Below, in pieces: positions 17,561 to 27,251 of a stretch of 64,000 bases of DNA (positions within the stretch are counted from its first letter, which is position 1; every line of letters starts with the position of its first letter). The notes beneath the pieces are model-generated. The model had not been told where the DNA came from. It saw only the letters and a list, made by a program, of their open reading frames with translations, and searched no databases. A program made the position numbers and the translations under genes. This stretch comes from SXWH01 sp031374705 (GTDB taxonomy: Bacteria > Verrucomicrobiota > Verrucomicrobiia > Chthoniobacterales > Chthoniobacteraceae): contig JANMGP010000060.1 in assembly GCA_031374705.1 (NCBI GenBank), forward strand, positions 4,228 to 68,227, read 5' to 3'.

Positions 17561-19324
17561 ATGAGAACCATTCTTTTCCTCGGAGCATTCCTTTTCGCCG
17601 TCGCGCCGGTGAGCGCGGCGAACCGGCCGAACGTCGTCATTTTCCTCGCGGACGACTCGGGCTGGGGCGACTACAGCGTGAACGGAAACACGAATCTCCA
17701 GACGCCGAACATCGACTCGCTCGCCCGCGATGGCGCAATGCTGGAGCGCTTCTATGTGTGTCCCGTATGCTCGCCGACGCGCGCGGAAATGCTCACCGGG
17801 CGGTATCATCCGCGCGGAGGTGTGCGCGGAGTGTCCACGGGGCAGGAGCGGCTGAATCTCGATGAAAAGACGATCGCGGATTCGTTCAAGGCGGCGGGCT
17901 ATGCGACGGGGGCGTTTGGAAAATGGCACAACGGCAGCCAGTGGCCGTTCCATCCGAACGCGCGCGGGTTCGATGAATACTACGGCTTCACTTCGGGGCA
18001 CTGGGGCGAGTATTTCGACCCGCCGCTGGAGCATAATGGGGAACTTGTGCGGGGCAGGGGATACATCGCCGACGACCTGACTTCGAAGGCGCTGGAGTTC
18101 ATCGAGCGCAACGCCGCGAAGCCCTTCCTCTGCTACGTCCCCTACAACACGCCGCACTCGCCGTGGGCCGCGCCGGCGGATGTGTGGGAGCGCTTCAAGG
18201 ATCGTCCGATCGCGATGCGCAGCGAGGCGGGAGAAAAGGAGCCGTTGGCGACGACGCGTTGTGCGCTCGCGATGATGGAAAACCTCGATGCGAATGTGGG
18301 CCGCGTGCTCCGCAGGCTCGACGACCTGAAGCTGAGCGAAAACACCGTGGTGATTTACTTCTCCGACAACGGCCCGAACTCCGAGCGCTGGAACGGCGCG
18401 ATGAAAGGCCGCAAGGGGACGACCGATGAAGGCGGCGTGCGCTCGCCGCTTTTCGTGCGATGGCCGGGCCACATCCCGCGCGGGACTCGCGTGAAGGAAA
18501 TTGCCGGTGCGATCGACCTGCTGCCCACGCTCGCTGCGATGACGGATGTCCGCCACATCGGCACGAAGCCTCTCGATGGTCGCGACCTTTCTCCGCTGCT
18601 CACCGGCAAGCCGACGGACTGGCCGGAGCGCATGATTTTCTCCACCTGGGGAGGAAAAGTGAGCGCACGGAGCCAGCGCTACCGGCTGGATAATGGAGGC
18701 GCGCTTTACGACATGGAAGCGGACCCTTCGCAGAAGAAGGACATCGCCGCGCAAGAGCCTGCTGCGACTTCCAAAATGGCGGCGGCACTTGCAGCGTGGA
18801 AGAAGGAGATGGGCCTCACCATCATGAGCATTCTGCCGACCGACGATCGGCCTTATCCCGTCGGCTACGCTGAGTTCCCGAGCACGCCGCTGCCCGCACG
18901 CGACGGCGTTGCTGAAGGCGGAATCAAGCGCAGCGCGAGCGCGCCGAACTCATCTTACTTCGTAAATTGGAAGTCGCTCGACGGCCGCATCACCTGGGAT
19001 GTCGATATTCACACGGCGGGCGAATACGACGCGGTGATTTACTACACAGCACCGCTCGCCGATGCCGGCGCGACGATTGAGCTCAGCCTGAACGGCGCGA
19101 AACTCGCCGGCAAAGTGCAGCCCGGTTGGGACCCGCCGCTTTACACAAATCAGGACACCATCCCGCGTCCCGCGGGCGAGTCGCAGATGAAGGAATTTCG
19201 CCCGCTGAAGCTCGGAACGATTCGATTGGAAAAGGGCCGCGGCCCGCTCACGCTGCGAGCGCTGGAGATGCCGGGGCAGTCGGTGATGGACGTCCGCGCC
19301 CTCTATCTTACCCTGAGAAAGTAA
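17561..19324 (+). CDS. Secreted sulfatase with C-terminal beta-sandwich domain
   Basis: The start at ATG 17561 (MRTILFLGAFLFAVAPVSAA) gives a signal peptide and 587 residues. The alkaline-phosphatase-like sulfatase fold shows the metal-binding ADDSGWGD (Asp31, Asp32) and the formylglycine site CSPTR with Cys70. Further marks are LTGRYHPRG, GAFGKWHNG, FSDNGPN and KGRKGTTDEGGVRSPLFVRW. Residues about 455-587 form an extra beta-rich, carbohydrate-binding-like domain (NWKSLDGRITWDVDIHTAGE). It probably removes sulfate from polysaccharides or other sulfate esters outside the cytoplasm. The formylglycine-generating enzyme is not in the window. The Rieske gene follows after 1 nt, so they are probably co-transcribed. 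Confidence 0.93.
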   Translation: MRTILFLGAFLFAVAPVSAANRPNVVIFLADDSGWGDYSVNGNTNLQTPNIDSLARDGAMLERFYVCPVCSPTRAEMLTGRYHPRGGVRGVSTGQERLNLDEKTIADSFKAAGYATGAFGKWHNGSQWPFHPNARGFDEYYGFTSGHWGEYFDPPLEHNGELVRGRGYIADDLTSKALEFIERNAAKPFLCYVPYNTPHSPWAAPADVWERFKDRPIAMRSEAGEKEPLATTRCALAMMENLDANVGRVLRRLDDLKLSENTVVIYFSDNGPNSERWNGAMKGRKGTTDEGGVRSPLFVRWPGHIPRGTRVKEIAGAIDLLPTLAAMTDVRHIGTKPLDGRDLSPLLTGKPTDWPERMIFSTWGGKVSARSQRYRLDNGGALYDMEADPSQKKDIAAQEPAATSKMAAALAAWKKEMGLTIMSILPTDDRPYPVGYAEFPSTPLPARDGVAEGGIKRSASAPNSSYFVNWKSLDGRITWDVDIHTAGEYDAVIYYTAPLADAGATIELSLNGAKLAGKVQPGWDPPLYTNQDTIPRPAGESQMKEFRPLKLGTIRLEKGRGPLTLRALEMPGQSVMDVRALYLTLRK

Positions 19325-19325
19325 A

Positions 19326-20312
19326 ATGATTCGCGACCCAAATTTGCCGGAGATGAAACGAGAGTTCGCGGCGGCTCCGTCGTCCTGGTATCTTGTGTGC
19401 ACAGTTGCGGAGTTGGCGCGCAAACCGGTGCGTTTTGATCTTCCAGACGGCCAGACATTCGTCGCATTCCGAACTCCGGATCAAAAGGCGACGGTAATCA
19501 GCGGACGTTGTAGCCACATGGGAGCCGACCTTTCCCGAGGCTGCGTGAAAAACGGACGCATCGTCTGCCCGTTGCACGCGTGGGAATATGGACGCGATGG
19601 GCGCTGCGAACACATTCCGGCATCCGCGGATATTCCGGAGTTTGCCCGACAACGAATCTACCCCGTCGAGGAACGCGCGGGGCTCGTGTTTTTTTTCAAC
19701 CAGCCGGAAGCGCGGTTCCCGTTGCCGTTTTTTGAGGGGGTCGATCCAGAGGCGATGGTTCCGGCAAGGCCGATTGATTTTACTGAGACTGTGCCCTGGT
19801 ATCTCATCGGCGGAAACGGCTTTGATAAACAACACCTCGCGGCCACCCACGACCGAAATCTCATTGCAGAGCCCGTGGTCGATTCGCCCCATCCGTTTGC
19901 CATGCGCTGTCGCCTCGATCTCTCGATCGCGGGCAACTCTTATACGGACCACCTCACCCGCATGTTTGCTGGAAAACACTCGCAGATGACGCTGACATCG
20001 TGGTGCGGATCACTGCTCTTTGGCGTGGCAAAATTCCGACGAGCAACCACGTACGGGATGATTTCAGTCCGTCCGCTTCCGAACCACGCAATTCATGCCC
20101 GGATTGTGGTTTTCGTTCCGCGCTCATCAAATTCAATGGCGCGAACAATTCTCGATCCGATCAACGCGGCGGTGCGACGGCATTTCATCGCGGCATTTTT
20201 CCAGTCGGACATTGGGAAGATTACCGGCATCCGTTACCATCACGAACGCATGATCACCGCTGATAAAATGCTCGTCGATTATCTTGAATGGCTCCACACC
20301 ATGCACCGTTAG
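19326..20312 (+). CDS. Rieske [2Fe-2S] oxygenase-like protein
   Basis: The protein has 328 residues. An N-terminal Rieske domain carries C62-x-H64 (RCSHMGADLSRGC) and C81-x2-H84 (CPLHAWEY), the [2Fe-2S] ligands. Downstream, GNGFDKQHLAATHDR matches the mononuclear-iron site of ring-hydroxylating oxygenases (D..H...H). It is therefore likely a catalytic oxygenase subunit rather than a ferredoxin. No reductase or beta subunit is adjacent. It lies 1 nt after a sulfatase and 5 nt before a SnoaL-like gene, so the set may process a sulfated or sterol-like substrate. The substrate is inference only. Confidence 0.88.
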   Translation: MIRDPNLPEMKREFAAAPSSWYLVCTVAELARKPVRFDLPDGQTFVAFRTPDQKATVISGRCSHMGADLSRGCVKNGRIVCPLHAWEYGRDGRCEHIPASADIPEFARQRIYPVEERAGLVFFFNQPEARFPLPFFEGVDPEAMVPARPIDFTETVPWYLIGGNGFDKQHLAATHDRNLIAEPVVDSPHPFAMRCRLDLSIAGNSYTDHLTRMFAGKHSQMTLTSWCGSLLFGVAKFRRATTYGMISVRPLPNHAIHARIVVFVPRSSNSMARTILDPINAAVRRHFIAAFFQSDIGKITGIRYHHERMITADKMLVDYLEWLHTMHR

Positions 20313-20317
20313 GTCCT

Positions 20318-20890
20318 ATGAAAAACTATCTCTGCGCTCTCGTCATCTTCGCCTCGGCACTGCCGGGCATCGCCCAATTGCCGACTGATGAAGCCGGCGC
20401 AGCGATCACCAAGCTCCGAGAAGGCCTTGTCGCGAGTTTCAAAAAAGGCGACATCGACGGCATCATCACACATCTCGACAAAGATGTCGTGGTGACTTGG
20501 CAAAATGGCGAGGTCTGCCGCGGCCCCGAAGCGGTGAAGGCCTATCACACCCGGATGATGACCGGGGACAAACGAATCGTGCGTGAGGTTCAGTCCGAGC
20601 CTGAAGTTATCGGACGTCAGGTGAACGGTGACTGGGCTGTTTCGTGGGGCAATTTGCACGATCGATTCATCCTCATGGATGGCTCGGACCTGCCGATGAA
20701 CAGCGTCTTTACGGCAACTGTCGCAAAGCGTGGCGACCGCTGGCTGGTCACGGCGTTTCACGTCTCGGTGAACGCTTTCGACAATCCCGTCCTCGGTCTT
20801 GCGACGCATAAAGTCGCGCTCTGGGGCGGCATCAGCGCGGGCGTCTTTGGGGTGCTGGTCGGATTCTTCGCAGGGCGTCGAAAGGCGTGA
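20318..20890 (+). CDS. Exported SnoaL/NTF2-like (DUF4440-type) protein with C-terminal membrane anchor
   Basis: ATG 20318 follows AGGTCCT and gives 190 residues with a signal peptide (MKNYLCALVIFASALPGIAQ). The middle (ITKLREGLVASFKKGDIDGI, HLDKDVVVTWQNG, WLVTAFHVSVNAFDNP) has the cone-shaped NTF2/SnoaL pattern. A C-terminal helix, WGGISAGVFGVLVGFFAGRRK, looks like a membrane anchor with a basic stop. Such domains bind small molecules or act as simple isomerases/hydrolases. The stop overlaps the next gene's GTG start. Confidence 0.75.
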   Translation: MKNYLCALVIFASALPGIAQLPTDEAGAAITKLREGLVASFKKGDIDGIITHLDKDVVVTWQNGEVCRGPEAVKAYHTRMMTGDKRIVREVQSEPEVIGRQVNGDWAVSWGNLHDRFILMDGSDLPMNSVFTATVAKRGDRWLVTAFHVSVNAFDNPVLGLATHKVALWGGISAGVFGVLVGFFAGRRKA

Positions 20891-21702
20891 GCCTGGACGA
20901 CGCAACCGTGCAGCTTCACGAGCGCATCGTGAGCATTCCCGAAAACGCGGCTTTCCTAAAAACGGCGCGTGAGTTCGAGCAGTGCGCGAGTATTCATGCG
21001 GACATCATCGGAGTCGTTCCCGGAGCATTCTACAGGGAGCATCGCGACAGTGGCGCGGATGGTGCGCGGATATTCGATATCGCACGGAAGCTCGGCTGCG
21101 AAGCGGAGCTCATTCCCATTGCGGGTTTCGGACGGCTCGATGAAAACGCCGCGACGATTGCAGCGTGGCTCGCCGACCAGCGTGGCAGACGCGTCGCGCT
21201 CATCAGCCTCAGTAAAGGTGGCGCAGACGTAAAGCGCGCGCTTGCGTTGCGCCCCGACGCTTTCTCGAATGTGACCGCGTGGGTGAGCCTCAGCGGTATC
21301 GTGAACGGAACTCCGCTCATCGCGTGGCTGCGGAATCGTCCGCTCCGATGGTGGGTTGTGGGATTGCTCCTTTGGTGGCGCGGACACAGCGGCAAGACGC
21401 TCGAAGATCTCCGCTACGACGAGGGCGGTGCATGGCCCGCCGTCCCTCCGACGCTACACATTGTCCATGTCGTCGGCTTCCCGCGGGAGCGAGATCTCGC
21501 GCACCCTTGGGCACCACGTGCATACAAGCGTCTCGCGCCGCTCGGACCGAACGACGGAGGCGGAATCCTGCTCGCTGATTGCGAAAAACTGCCCGGCACC
21601 GTTTGCCCGATCCTCGGGGCCGACCACTATCTTTCGCCGCAATGGGACGCACTCCCGCTTCTCACCGGAATCATCGCCGCAGCGGTCGTGGATTGTCCGT
21701 GA
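20887..21702 (+). CDS. Alpha/beta-hydrolase-like protein
   Basis: A GTG start at 20887 shares bases with the previous stop (GTGA); the protein has 271 residues. The likely nucleophile motif is ISLSKGG in VALISLSKGGADVKRAL, a variant of GxSxG with Ser in place of the first Gly. The probable histidine lies in GADHYLSPQWD near the end. VVPGAFYREH and WVSLSGIVNG suit a hydrolase core. The substrate is unknown. It ends 40 nt before the ATG of jetA on the same strand, so read-through into the Wadjet operon is likely. Confidence 0.7.
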   Translation: MSLDDATVQLHERIVSIPENAAFLKTAREFEQCASIHADIIGVVPGAFYREHRDSGADGARIFDIARKLGCEAELIPIAGFGRLDENAATIAAWLADQRGRRVALISLSKGGADVKRALALRPDAFSNVTAWVSLSGIVNGTPLIAWLRNRPLRWWVVGLLLWWRGHSGKTLEDLRYDEGGAWPAVPPTLHIVHVVGFPRERDLAHPWAPRAYKRLAPLGPNDGGGILLADCEKLPGTVCPILGADHYLSPQWDALPLLTGIIAAAVVDCP

Positions 21703-21742
21703 CGGCAAATGACCGAAACCGTAACGAATCGTGTTCAGAAGC

Positions 21743-23233
21743 ATGGAACCACTTTCACAATCACTCGGCGGGCGTCTTTCGCGTCTTTTTGACGGCGGGT
21801 TTTTCCGACCGCTTGGACGGCCCAGTGCCGCGGTGTACGTGGACTGCGCGGACCGGCTGGTGGAAGCGGCAGATGACGGCGGACAGGTGCTTTACCCGGA
21901 GGCGCGAATCTTAATTCGAGAAGTGCTGGCCCGGCATCCAGACGTGCAACTCGATGAGGATGAAGGAGGCGCGTTCCGCGACCTGAATCAGCGGGCCGGA
22001 CAGTTCTTTAACAAACTGCTGGAGGCGCACTGGCTGGAGCCGCGCCGGGTGAGTCTTGACGAACATTTCGTGCTCATCACGCCTGCGCTCCGTCGTTTAA
22101 ATCGGATGCTGCGCGAGTTGGCGGAGGATCGCCCCGCAGAGCTAAAGGACTTCGCAGTGACGCTACGTTCGCTGTGCGCAGACTTGTTACGCGAGGATGT
22201 GCTGAATCCGGCGAAACTCGGTCCGGAGGAGATGCGCCAGACGGTGAAAGATATGCTCGACCGTGCCGGCCGCGCGGAGGAGCAGATGCACATGGTGGAG
22301 ACGCTCATCCTGCGGCAGGAGGAGGCGCAGCGCGAGAGTGCGTCGGCGCAGGAAACGTTGCAGCGATTTCTCGTCGAATTTCACTCCGGCGAACACATGG
22401 TCTGCTACGACGCGATGCAGGAGGCAGGACTGCTGCCAAAGCTCAGCCAAGCCCGTTCGGTGGTGCAGGAGGCGGCTTATGATCCTTTCACAAAGCAACG
22501 ACTCGCTGAAGGGCTGGCCAAGCATCTCGGACTGGAGACGACTGCCGCATATACGGAGGCGGAACGATGGCTGTTAAAGCTGGAGCGCAGACTTGCGGCG
22601 ATCCCGGTGAAGCAGCGGCTCATCGATGGCCGCATGGCGGATTTCGCACGGCTCTCGGATGCGCGGCACCGCTACCAAACGGAGATGCGCGGGCGACGAC
22701 CGGAGCAGGTGAAGACGTTTCTCGATGAAGCTTCCCGCATTCACGCTGGGAAATCATTCGCCTCGCTCGCGGCAGAAAATGGAATGCCGCTTCTGTCGCC
22801 GGTTGTCGCCATTTGGTTCGGTACGGATTCACTTTCGCCCGGACGCAAGCAGCGAGCTGCGGTGAATCTCGACCTTGGTGCTTCCCCAGCGGATGTGGAT
22901 GCCGAGTCGGCGAAGGATGAAATCCGGCGGCGGAATCTGAACATCCTTACCCCGCAGCGAGCGGTCCGGTTCGTGGAAAGTCACCTCTCCGAAAAGGGGC
23001 AGCGCGTTTCGACCGAGACCCTGAGAATCAAAGCATCGGACGATCTTTTGGAGATGCTGGACTTGCTCGCGGTCCTCGCTTTCGACCGAGGAATTTCACC
23101 GTCCACGAAGCGGAATGTCCGCTGGCGCGTGCATCTTTCGCGTGCTGAATGCTGCACCGAGCCCGGCGAGATTCCACGCGACCGCGAGGGTAAGCACGTT
23201 GTCGAACGGTTTGAAATCGAACGAATCGCTTAA
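21743..23233 (+). CDS. jetA: Wadjet system protein JetA (MukF/kleisin-like)
   Basis: I start at ATG 21743 (MEPLSQSLGGRLSRLF), 496 residues; an in-frame GTG at 21731 would add four. Length, charged helical composition (DFAVTLRSLCADLLREDVLN, EEMRQTVKDMLDRAGRAEEQ), position and partners fit the JetA/DUF3375 family of type I Wadjet. In Wadjet, JetA is the kleisin-type subunit bridging the JetC SMC dimer and binding JetB. The complex extrudes DNA loops and lets JetD cut small circular plasmids. The N-terminal half looks winged-helix-like and the C-terminal part (ASDDLLEMLDLLAVLAFDRG) contacts the motor by family analogy. jetB starts 5 nt after the stop. Confidence 0.88.
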   Translation: MEPLSQSLGGRLSRLFDGGFFRPLGRPSAAVYVDCADRLVEAADDGGQVLYPEARILIREVLARHPDVQLDEDEGGAFRDLNQRAGQFFNKLLEAHWLEPRRVSLDEHFVLITPALRRLNRMLRELAEDRPAELKDFAVTLRSLCADLLREDVLNPAKLGPEEMRQTVKDMLDRAGRAEEQMHMVETLILRQEEAQRESASAQETLQRFLVEFHSGEHMVCYDAMQEAGLLPKLSQARSVVQEAAYDPFTKQRLAEGLAKHLGLETTAAYTEAERWLLKLERRLAAIPVKQRLIDGRMADFARLSDARHRYQTEMRGRRPEQVKTFLDEASRIHAGKSFASLAAENGMPLLSPVVAIWFGTDSLSPGRKQRAAVNLDLGASPADVDAESAKDEIRRRNLNILTPQRAVRFVESHLSEKGQRVSTETLRIKASDDLLEMLDLLAVLAFDRGISPSTKRNVRWRVHLSRAECCTEPGEIPRDREGKHVVERFEIERIA

Positions 23234-23238
23234 AACTT

Positions 23239-23865
23239 ATGCCTCTACCTTGGCCGACATTTTCCACCTGGCACCGCATCCGCGAAGACGAGAGAGCGGC
23301 GCTTTCCGACGTGCTCACGGAGCTGCTCGCGCACGGCGCACTCATCGGCGATGCGGGGCATCATCGCGAGCTCTATTTGCTTGCGCGGGAATATCAGCCG
23401 GAGTTGGCGGAGTATCTAGCGCCGCTCCATCTCACGCTGCTCGCCGATCCAGACCGCCCGATTTTCCTCCTGCGCCCGGTGCCCGGAGATTGCGGCTTGC
23501 TCGCGCGGTTTAACAAAGCCGAGACGCTGCTCGTGCTCACTCTTTGGCGCATCTACCACGATGAACGGATGGCGCAGGTCGCCGAATCCGTGATCGTCAC
23601 CACGGGCGATATCTGGCGGCGGCTGAAACTCTATTTTGAAGCGATCGAGCCGCCATCCGTCGCGCAACTCCGAGAGATGCTCGGAAAGCTGCGCGGGCGG
23701 CGACTGGTGCGCGTGCAGTGGCACGACGATGCGGCGCAGTTCGGTGAATCACAGGTGGAGATTTTGCCGACGCTGGCGCACGTCATCCCGTTTGAAAGTG
23801 CGGACGCTTGGCAGCAGCAAGTGGCGATTTACCAGCAACCCGCCGCAGAGGAGATCGCACAATGA
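23239..23865 (+). CDS. jetB: Wadjet system protein JetB (MukE-like, DUF4194)
   Basis: The protein has 208 residues starting MPLPWPTFSTWHRIREDERA. The core ARFNKAETLLVLTLWRIYHD followed by GDIWRRLKLYFEAIEPPSVA and LRGRRLVRVQWHDDA is the DUF4194 / MukE-like winged-helix pattern. The subunit binds the kleisin JetA in the condensin-like complex. It sits 5 nt after jetA and its stop overlaps jetC by ATGA, so the subunits are likely made in fixed proportion. Confidence 0.9.
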   Translation: MPLPWPTFSTWHRIREDERAALSDVLTELLAHGALIGDAGHHRELYLLAREYQPELAEYLAPLHLTLLADPDRPIFLLRPVPGDCGLLARFNKAETLLVLTLWRIYHDERMAQVAESVIVTTGDIWRRLKLYFEAIEPPSVAQLREMLGKLRGRRLVRVQWHDDAAQFGESQVEILPTLAHVIPFESADAWQQQVAIYQQPAAEEIAQ

Positions 23866-26800
23866 GCCGTCGCATTTGGCTTACGCGCATCATCGCGTTG
23901 AATTGGTATGGCTTTCGTCAGATTTTTGATGTGGACGACAACGTGCTCATTTCCGGTGCCTTTGGCTCGGGGAAATCTGTGCTGCTCGACCTCGTGCAGT
24001 ACGTCCTGCTCGGCGAACACTGGCGCGCAAACCGCGCTGCAGCGGGCAATGCGCGGGGACGCGACCTTGTCGGGTACTGCCTCGGCGATACGAACCAGAC
24101 ACGCAACGGTCAGCGGCATTTTCTGCGGCAAAACGGGGTGACACTCGTCGCGCTGGAGTTTTCAAAACCGACGGACGGACGTGCGAAACCAGAGCGCGAG
24201 ACGTGGGGCGTGCGGCTGCAATTCACAAGCCCGGACGCGTCGCCGTCGCCGACGTATTTTCACATTCCTGATCGACTGGAATACAGCGAGATCGCGCCGA
24301 AAGGGGAGTTTCTGACGGACGAAGATTTTCGCCGCTGGCTACGGCGCGACTACGGAAACGAGTGCATATTCAATCGCCAGCGCGATTACCTCGAAGAGAT
24401 GGCTGCGCCGCGTCACTTGAACTTCGACGCGGCTGCATTTCAGCGGACGTTTCCAAAAGCCATCGCGTTTGAGCTGGAGGACAATGTGGAGAAGTTTATC
24501 CGTGAATTTATCCTCGAAGAAAGCCCGCTGGACGTGCGCGAGGTGCGCTCGGCATTGCGAGCGTATCACGACACGCAGAAGCGGCTGGAGAAGCAGGAGG
24601 ACGAAGCCGCATTCCTGCGGCGTATCTGCGAGCAACACACGAAATGCGAAGCTGCCGGGCGCGAAGCGGCGGTGCTCGGTCACGTCGATTCCATGCTGAA
24701 ACTCGCTAGGGCGGGAGAAACACGAGATGTGGAAACGGAGAAACTTTCCCGGCTGGAGTCGAAGCACACCGATGATCTGACGACGCTCGAAGTGCGGCGT
24801 GCGGAAGCGGAGGCGTTGCAGGCTCAACTCAACGCAGTGCGATTTGAAATCGGAGGTGACCGCGATGCCGTAAAGCTCGATGCGCTCGCGCGCGATGCGG
24901 AGAAAAAGCAGCACCAAGTCGCGGAGCTGCAAATCGCGCAGAAGGCTGTGCGTCAGCGGCTCGAAGACCGGCATGCACGCTGGATGGAATGGCTCCGTCA
25001 CGGTGAATCGCTTTCGCTCGAAGGCATCCGCAGCGCTGCCAATGTGGACGATGGGCTGCTTGCACGACTGCGGGAGGGGAAGGAGAATGAACGACTGGAA
25101 TCGATGTCTGCGTTGGCGCGACGCTTTGATGAAGTGTGGCTCGCGGTTGGCGAAGTTCTCCAGCCGATGAAAGCGCGAGTGCACACGGCGAATAGTCGCG
25201 TGAAGCAACTCGAAGATGATTTAAAGCAGATCTCCGACGGTAGAGCGCCGGGTGCGTTTCCGCTGTTCGAGGCTGTGCGACAGCGACTCGGTGAACGTGC
25301 AGAGCAACTCGGGCGGCTCATCGAAGTGAAGCCCGAGGCGGAACGTTGGTGGCCTGCGTTGGAACTGTTTTTGGACAGCCATCGCTGGACGGTCATCGTG
25401 CCAGAAGGCGCAGACTATCTTGCGGCCCTGGATTCTTTCCGCCGAACGATGCCGGGACGGGAAGGCGAAGCGCTGCTGAATCCCAGCGAGGCAAGAGAGC
25501 TTCGCCCAAAACCACTGGAGGATTCATTGTTCAGCAAAGTCGAAGTCCGCCACGGAATCGCGCGGACGTTCGTGGAGCATCTGCTCGGTGACGTGAAGTG
25601 TGTGGAGACTGCCGATGAACTCGACGCGTTTGTTCGCGCCATCACGCCAGATGGGATGCTCAAGGATGCGCCGGTCCGCCGACGCTTAAAATCCGGAGCA
25701 TCTGTCGAGCGGACATTGGGGCGTGAAGGCTTGGCGCGGATGCGTGCAGCGAAGCAGAAAGAGCAGAACGAAATCCGTAGCGAAGCAGCGGTGCTTCAAC
25801 GCCAGCTCGACGATGTGAGCGCATGGCTCGACACCGGAGCCAAAGCGGGGCTGCGTGATGCGAAATTGCCAGATCGCTCTTTGGAGTTACCGCAACTTCC
25901 CGCGCTGGAACGCGAGCTGGGCACGCTCCGCGAGACTATCGCGCTGCTTTCCACGCCTGAGCGAGCGGAGCGGCAAGCACGCTTGATGGCGCTCGATGAG
26001 CAAAAGACGAAGCTCGACCAGCAAATCGGCGGGCTGGCGAAATCGGCGCAAGAGTTCGAGATTCGCGCCAAACCGATACGCGAAGCCATCGCCTCGGTAG
26101 CAGGTGACGCGGAAGCAGAACGTCTCAACGTCGAAGAAAGCCGCGCGGCTCTCGGCAGACGATTCGCCGGAATTCTCAATGCAGAACTCGATCAGATCGC
26201 AGACCGCTTCCGCGCGGAGCACTCGAAGTGGGCAGACTGTTTCTATGCTATTACTGAGGGACGGACCGCCGCTGAAAAAGCGGCGCTGGATGCAAGGCAC
26301 GTCCGAAATCACGAGCGCCAGACTCTTGCCACGGTGCGCGACGAGCAAGGGAGCTTGCGCCACCCTGAGTATCAGCACGAATTTTCACACGAGGATGAAA
26401 GCAACGAGCCGTGGACGGCCCGGTTGCGCGTGCTGGATGGAGTGGAGCTGGAAAAATCCCGTCAACTCGCTGCCGACCGGAAAGCCGAGTGGGAGCGGCG
26501 TCTCGAGGAAAATGTGCTCAATGAATTGAACCGCCGCATTTCTGATGCAACAGCGACGGTGAGGCTGCTGGAGCGGTATCTCAGCCAGCCAGTCGGTAAA
26601 TTCCGCTATCGCATCAGTCAGAGAAAAGACACAGCCGGGTTTGGCGCGATCTGGTCGTTGCTCGGCTCCGGGCTGGAGCCGACCGACCCGCTCACAGCAG
26701 CGATTCAGGATGCTGAATCGCAGAGTGCGAAGGCCGAACTCATGCGCGCAGTGGACGCTGCCGACAAGGCCGACGACCGCGCCCGGCGGCTGCTCGATTA

Positions 26801-27251
26801 CCGGAATTACCATCACTATGACATCGAGATGGTGCCTGCCGATAAGCCGGACGCGCCGCCCATTTCGCTGAACCGCAGCGGACGGAACCTCAGTGGTGGT
26901 GAGAGCCAGGCGCCGTTTTTCATCTCGATGCTCGCTGCGTTCCGGCGAGTGTATGATCGTGGCGACCGCGCGTCCGGGCGCTCGCAGCAGCTCGGTCTGG
27001 TGGTGATGGATGAGGCGTTCTCCAAGCTCTCTGGCGACGGCATTGAAGACTGTCTCGCTCTGGCAAGAACCTTCCAACTCCAGCTCGTCATGGCTTTTCC
27101 ACCCGAGCGGCTGGGCGTGATGGTGCCACACGCGCAGACGGTCGTGATGTGCCAGAAAAACGTGGAGCGCGACCGTGAAGGTTACGTCACCAGCATCACG
27201 AATATTCCGATGATTGCGACGATGACCGAGGCGCTGGAGGCGCTCGAGTGA
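23862..27251 (+). CDS. jetC: Wadjet system protein JetC (SMC-like ATPase)
   Basis: The ATG at 23862 overlaps the jetB stop; 1129 residues. The head begins MSRRIWLTRIIALNWYGF with Walker A GAFGSGKS at 32-39. Long charged helices (about 230-900) form the coiled-coil arms around a hinge in the middle. The ABC signature is NLSGGESQ near 1009-1016 and Walker B is LVVMDEAFSKL near 1047-1057. This is the motor that dimerises and extrudes DNA loops in Wadjet. Walker A carries Phe where SMC proteins usually have Asn (GxNGSGKS). Length is normal for type I JetC. It overlaps jetD by GTGA. Confidence 0.93.
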   Translation: MSRRIWLTRIIALNWYGFRQIFDVDDNVLISGAFGSGKSVLLDLVQYVLLGEHWRANRAAAGNARGRDLVGYCLGDTNQTRNGQRHFLRQNGVTLVALEFSKPTDGRAKPERETWGVRLQFTSPDASPSPTYFHIPDRLEYSEIAPKGEFLTDEDFRRWLRRDYGNECIFNRQRDYLEEMAAPRHLNFDAAAFQRTFPKAIAFELEDNVEKFIREFILEESPLDVREVRSALRAYHDTQKRLEKQEDEAAFLRRICEQHTKCEAAGREAAVLGHVDSMLKLARAGETRDVETEKLSRLESKHTDDLTTLEVRRAEAEALQAQLNAVRFEIGGDRDAVKLDALARDAEKKQHQVAELQIAQKAVRQRLEDRHARWMEWLRHGESLSLEGIRSAANVDDGLLARLREGKENERLESMSALARRFDEVWLAVGEVLQPMKARVHTANSRVKQLEDDLKQISDGRAPGAFPLFEAVRQRLGERAEQLGRLIEVKPEAERWWPALELFLDSHRWTVIVPEGADYLAALDSFRRTMPGREGEALLNPSEARELRPKPLEDSLFSKVEVRHGIARTFVEHLLGDVKCVETADELDAFVRAITPDGMLKDAPVRRRLKSGASVERTLGREGLARMRAAKQKEQNEIRSEAAVLQRQLDDVSAWLDTGAKAGLRDAKLPDRSLELPQLPALERELGTLRETIALLSTPERAERQARLMALDEQKTKLDQQIGGLAKSAQEFEIRAKPIREAIASVAGDAEAERLNVEESRAALGRRFAGILNAELDQIADRFRAEHSKWADCFYAITEGRTAAEKAALDARHVRNHERQTLATVRDEQGSLRHPEYQHEFSHEDESNEPWTARLRVLDGVELEKSRQLAADRKAEWERRLEENVLNELNRRISDATATVRLLERYLSQPVGKFRYRISQRKDTAGFGAIWSLLGSGLEPTDPLTAAIQDAESQSAKAELMRAVDAADKADDRARRLLDYRNYHHYDIEMVPADKPDAPPISLNRSGRNLSGGESQAPFFISMLAAFRRVYDRGDRASGRSQQLGLVVMDEAFSKLSGDGIEDCLALARTFQLQLVMAFPPERLGVMVPHAQTVVMCQKNVERDREGYVTSITNIPMIATMTEALEALE

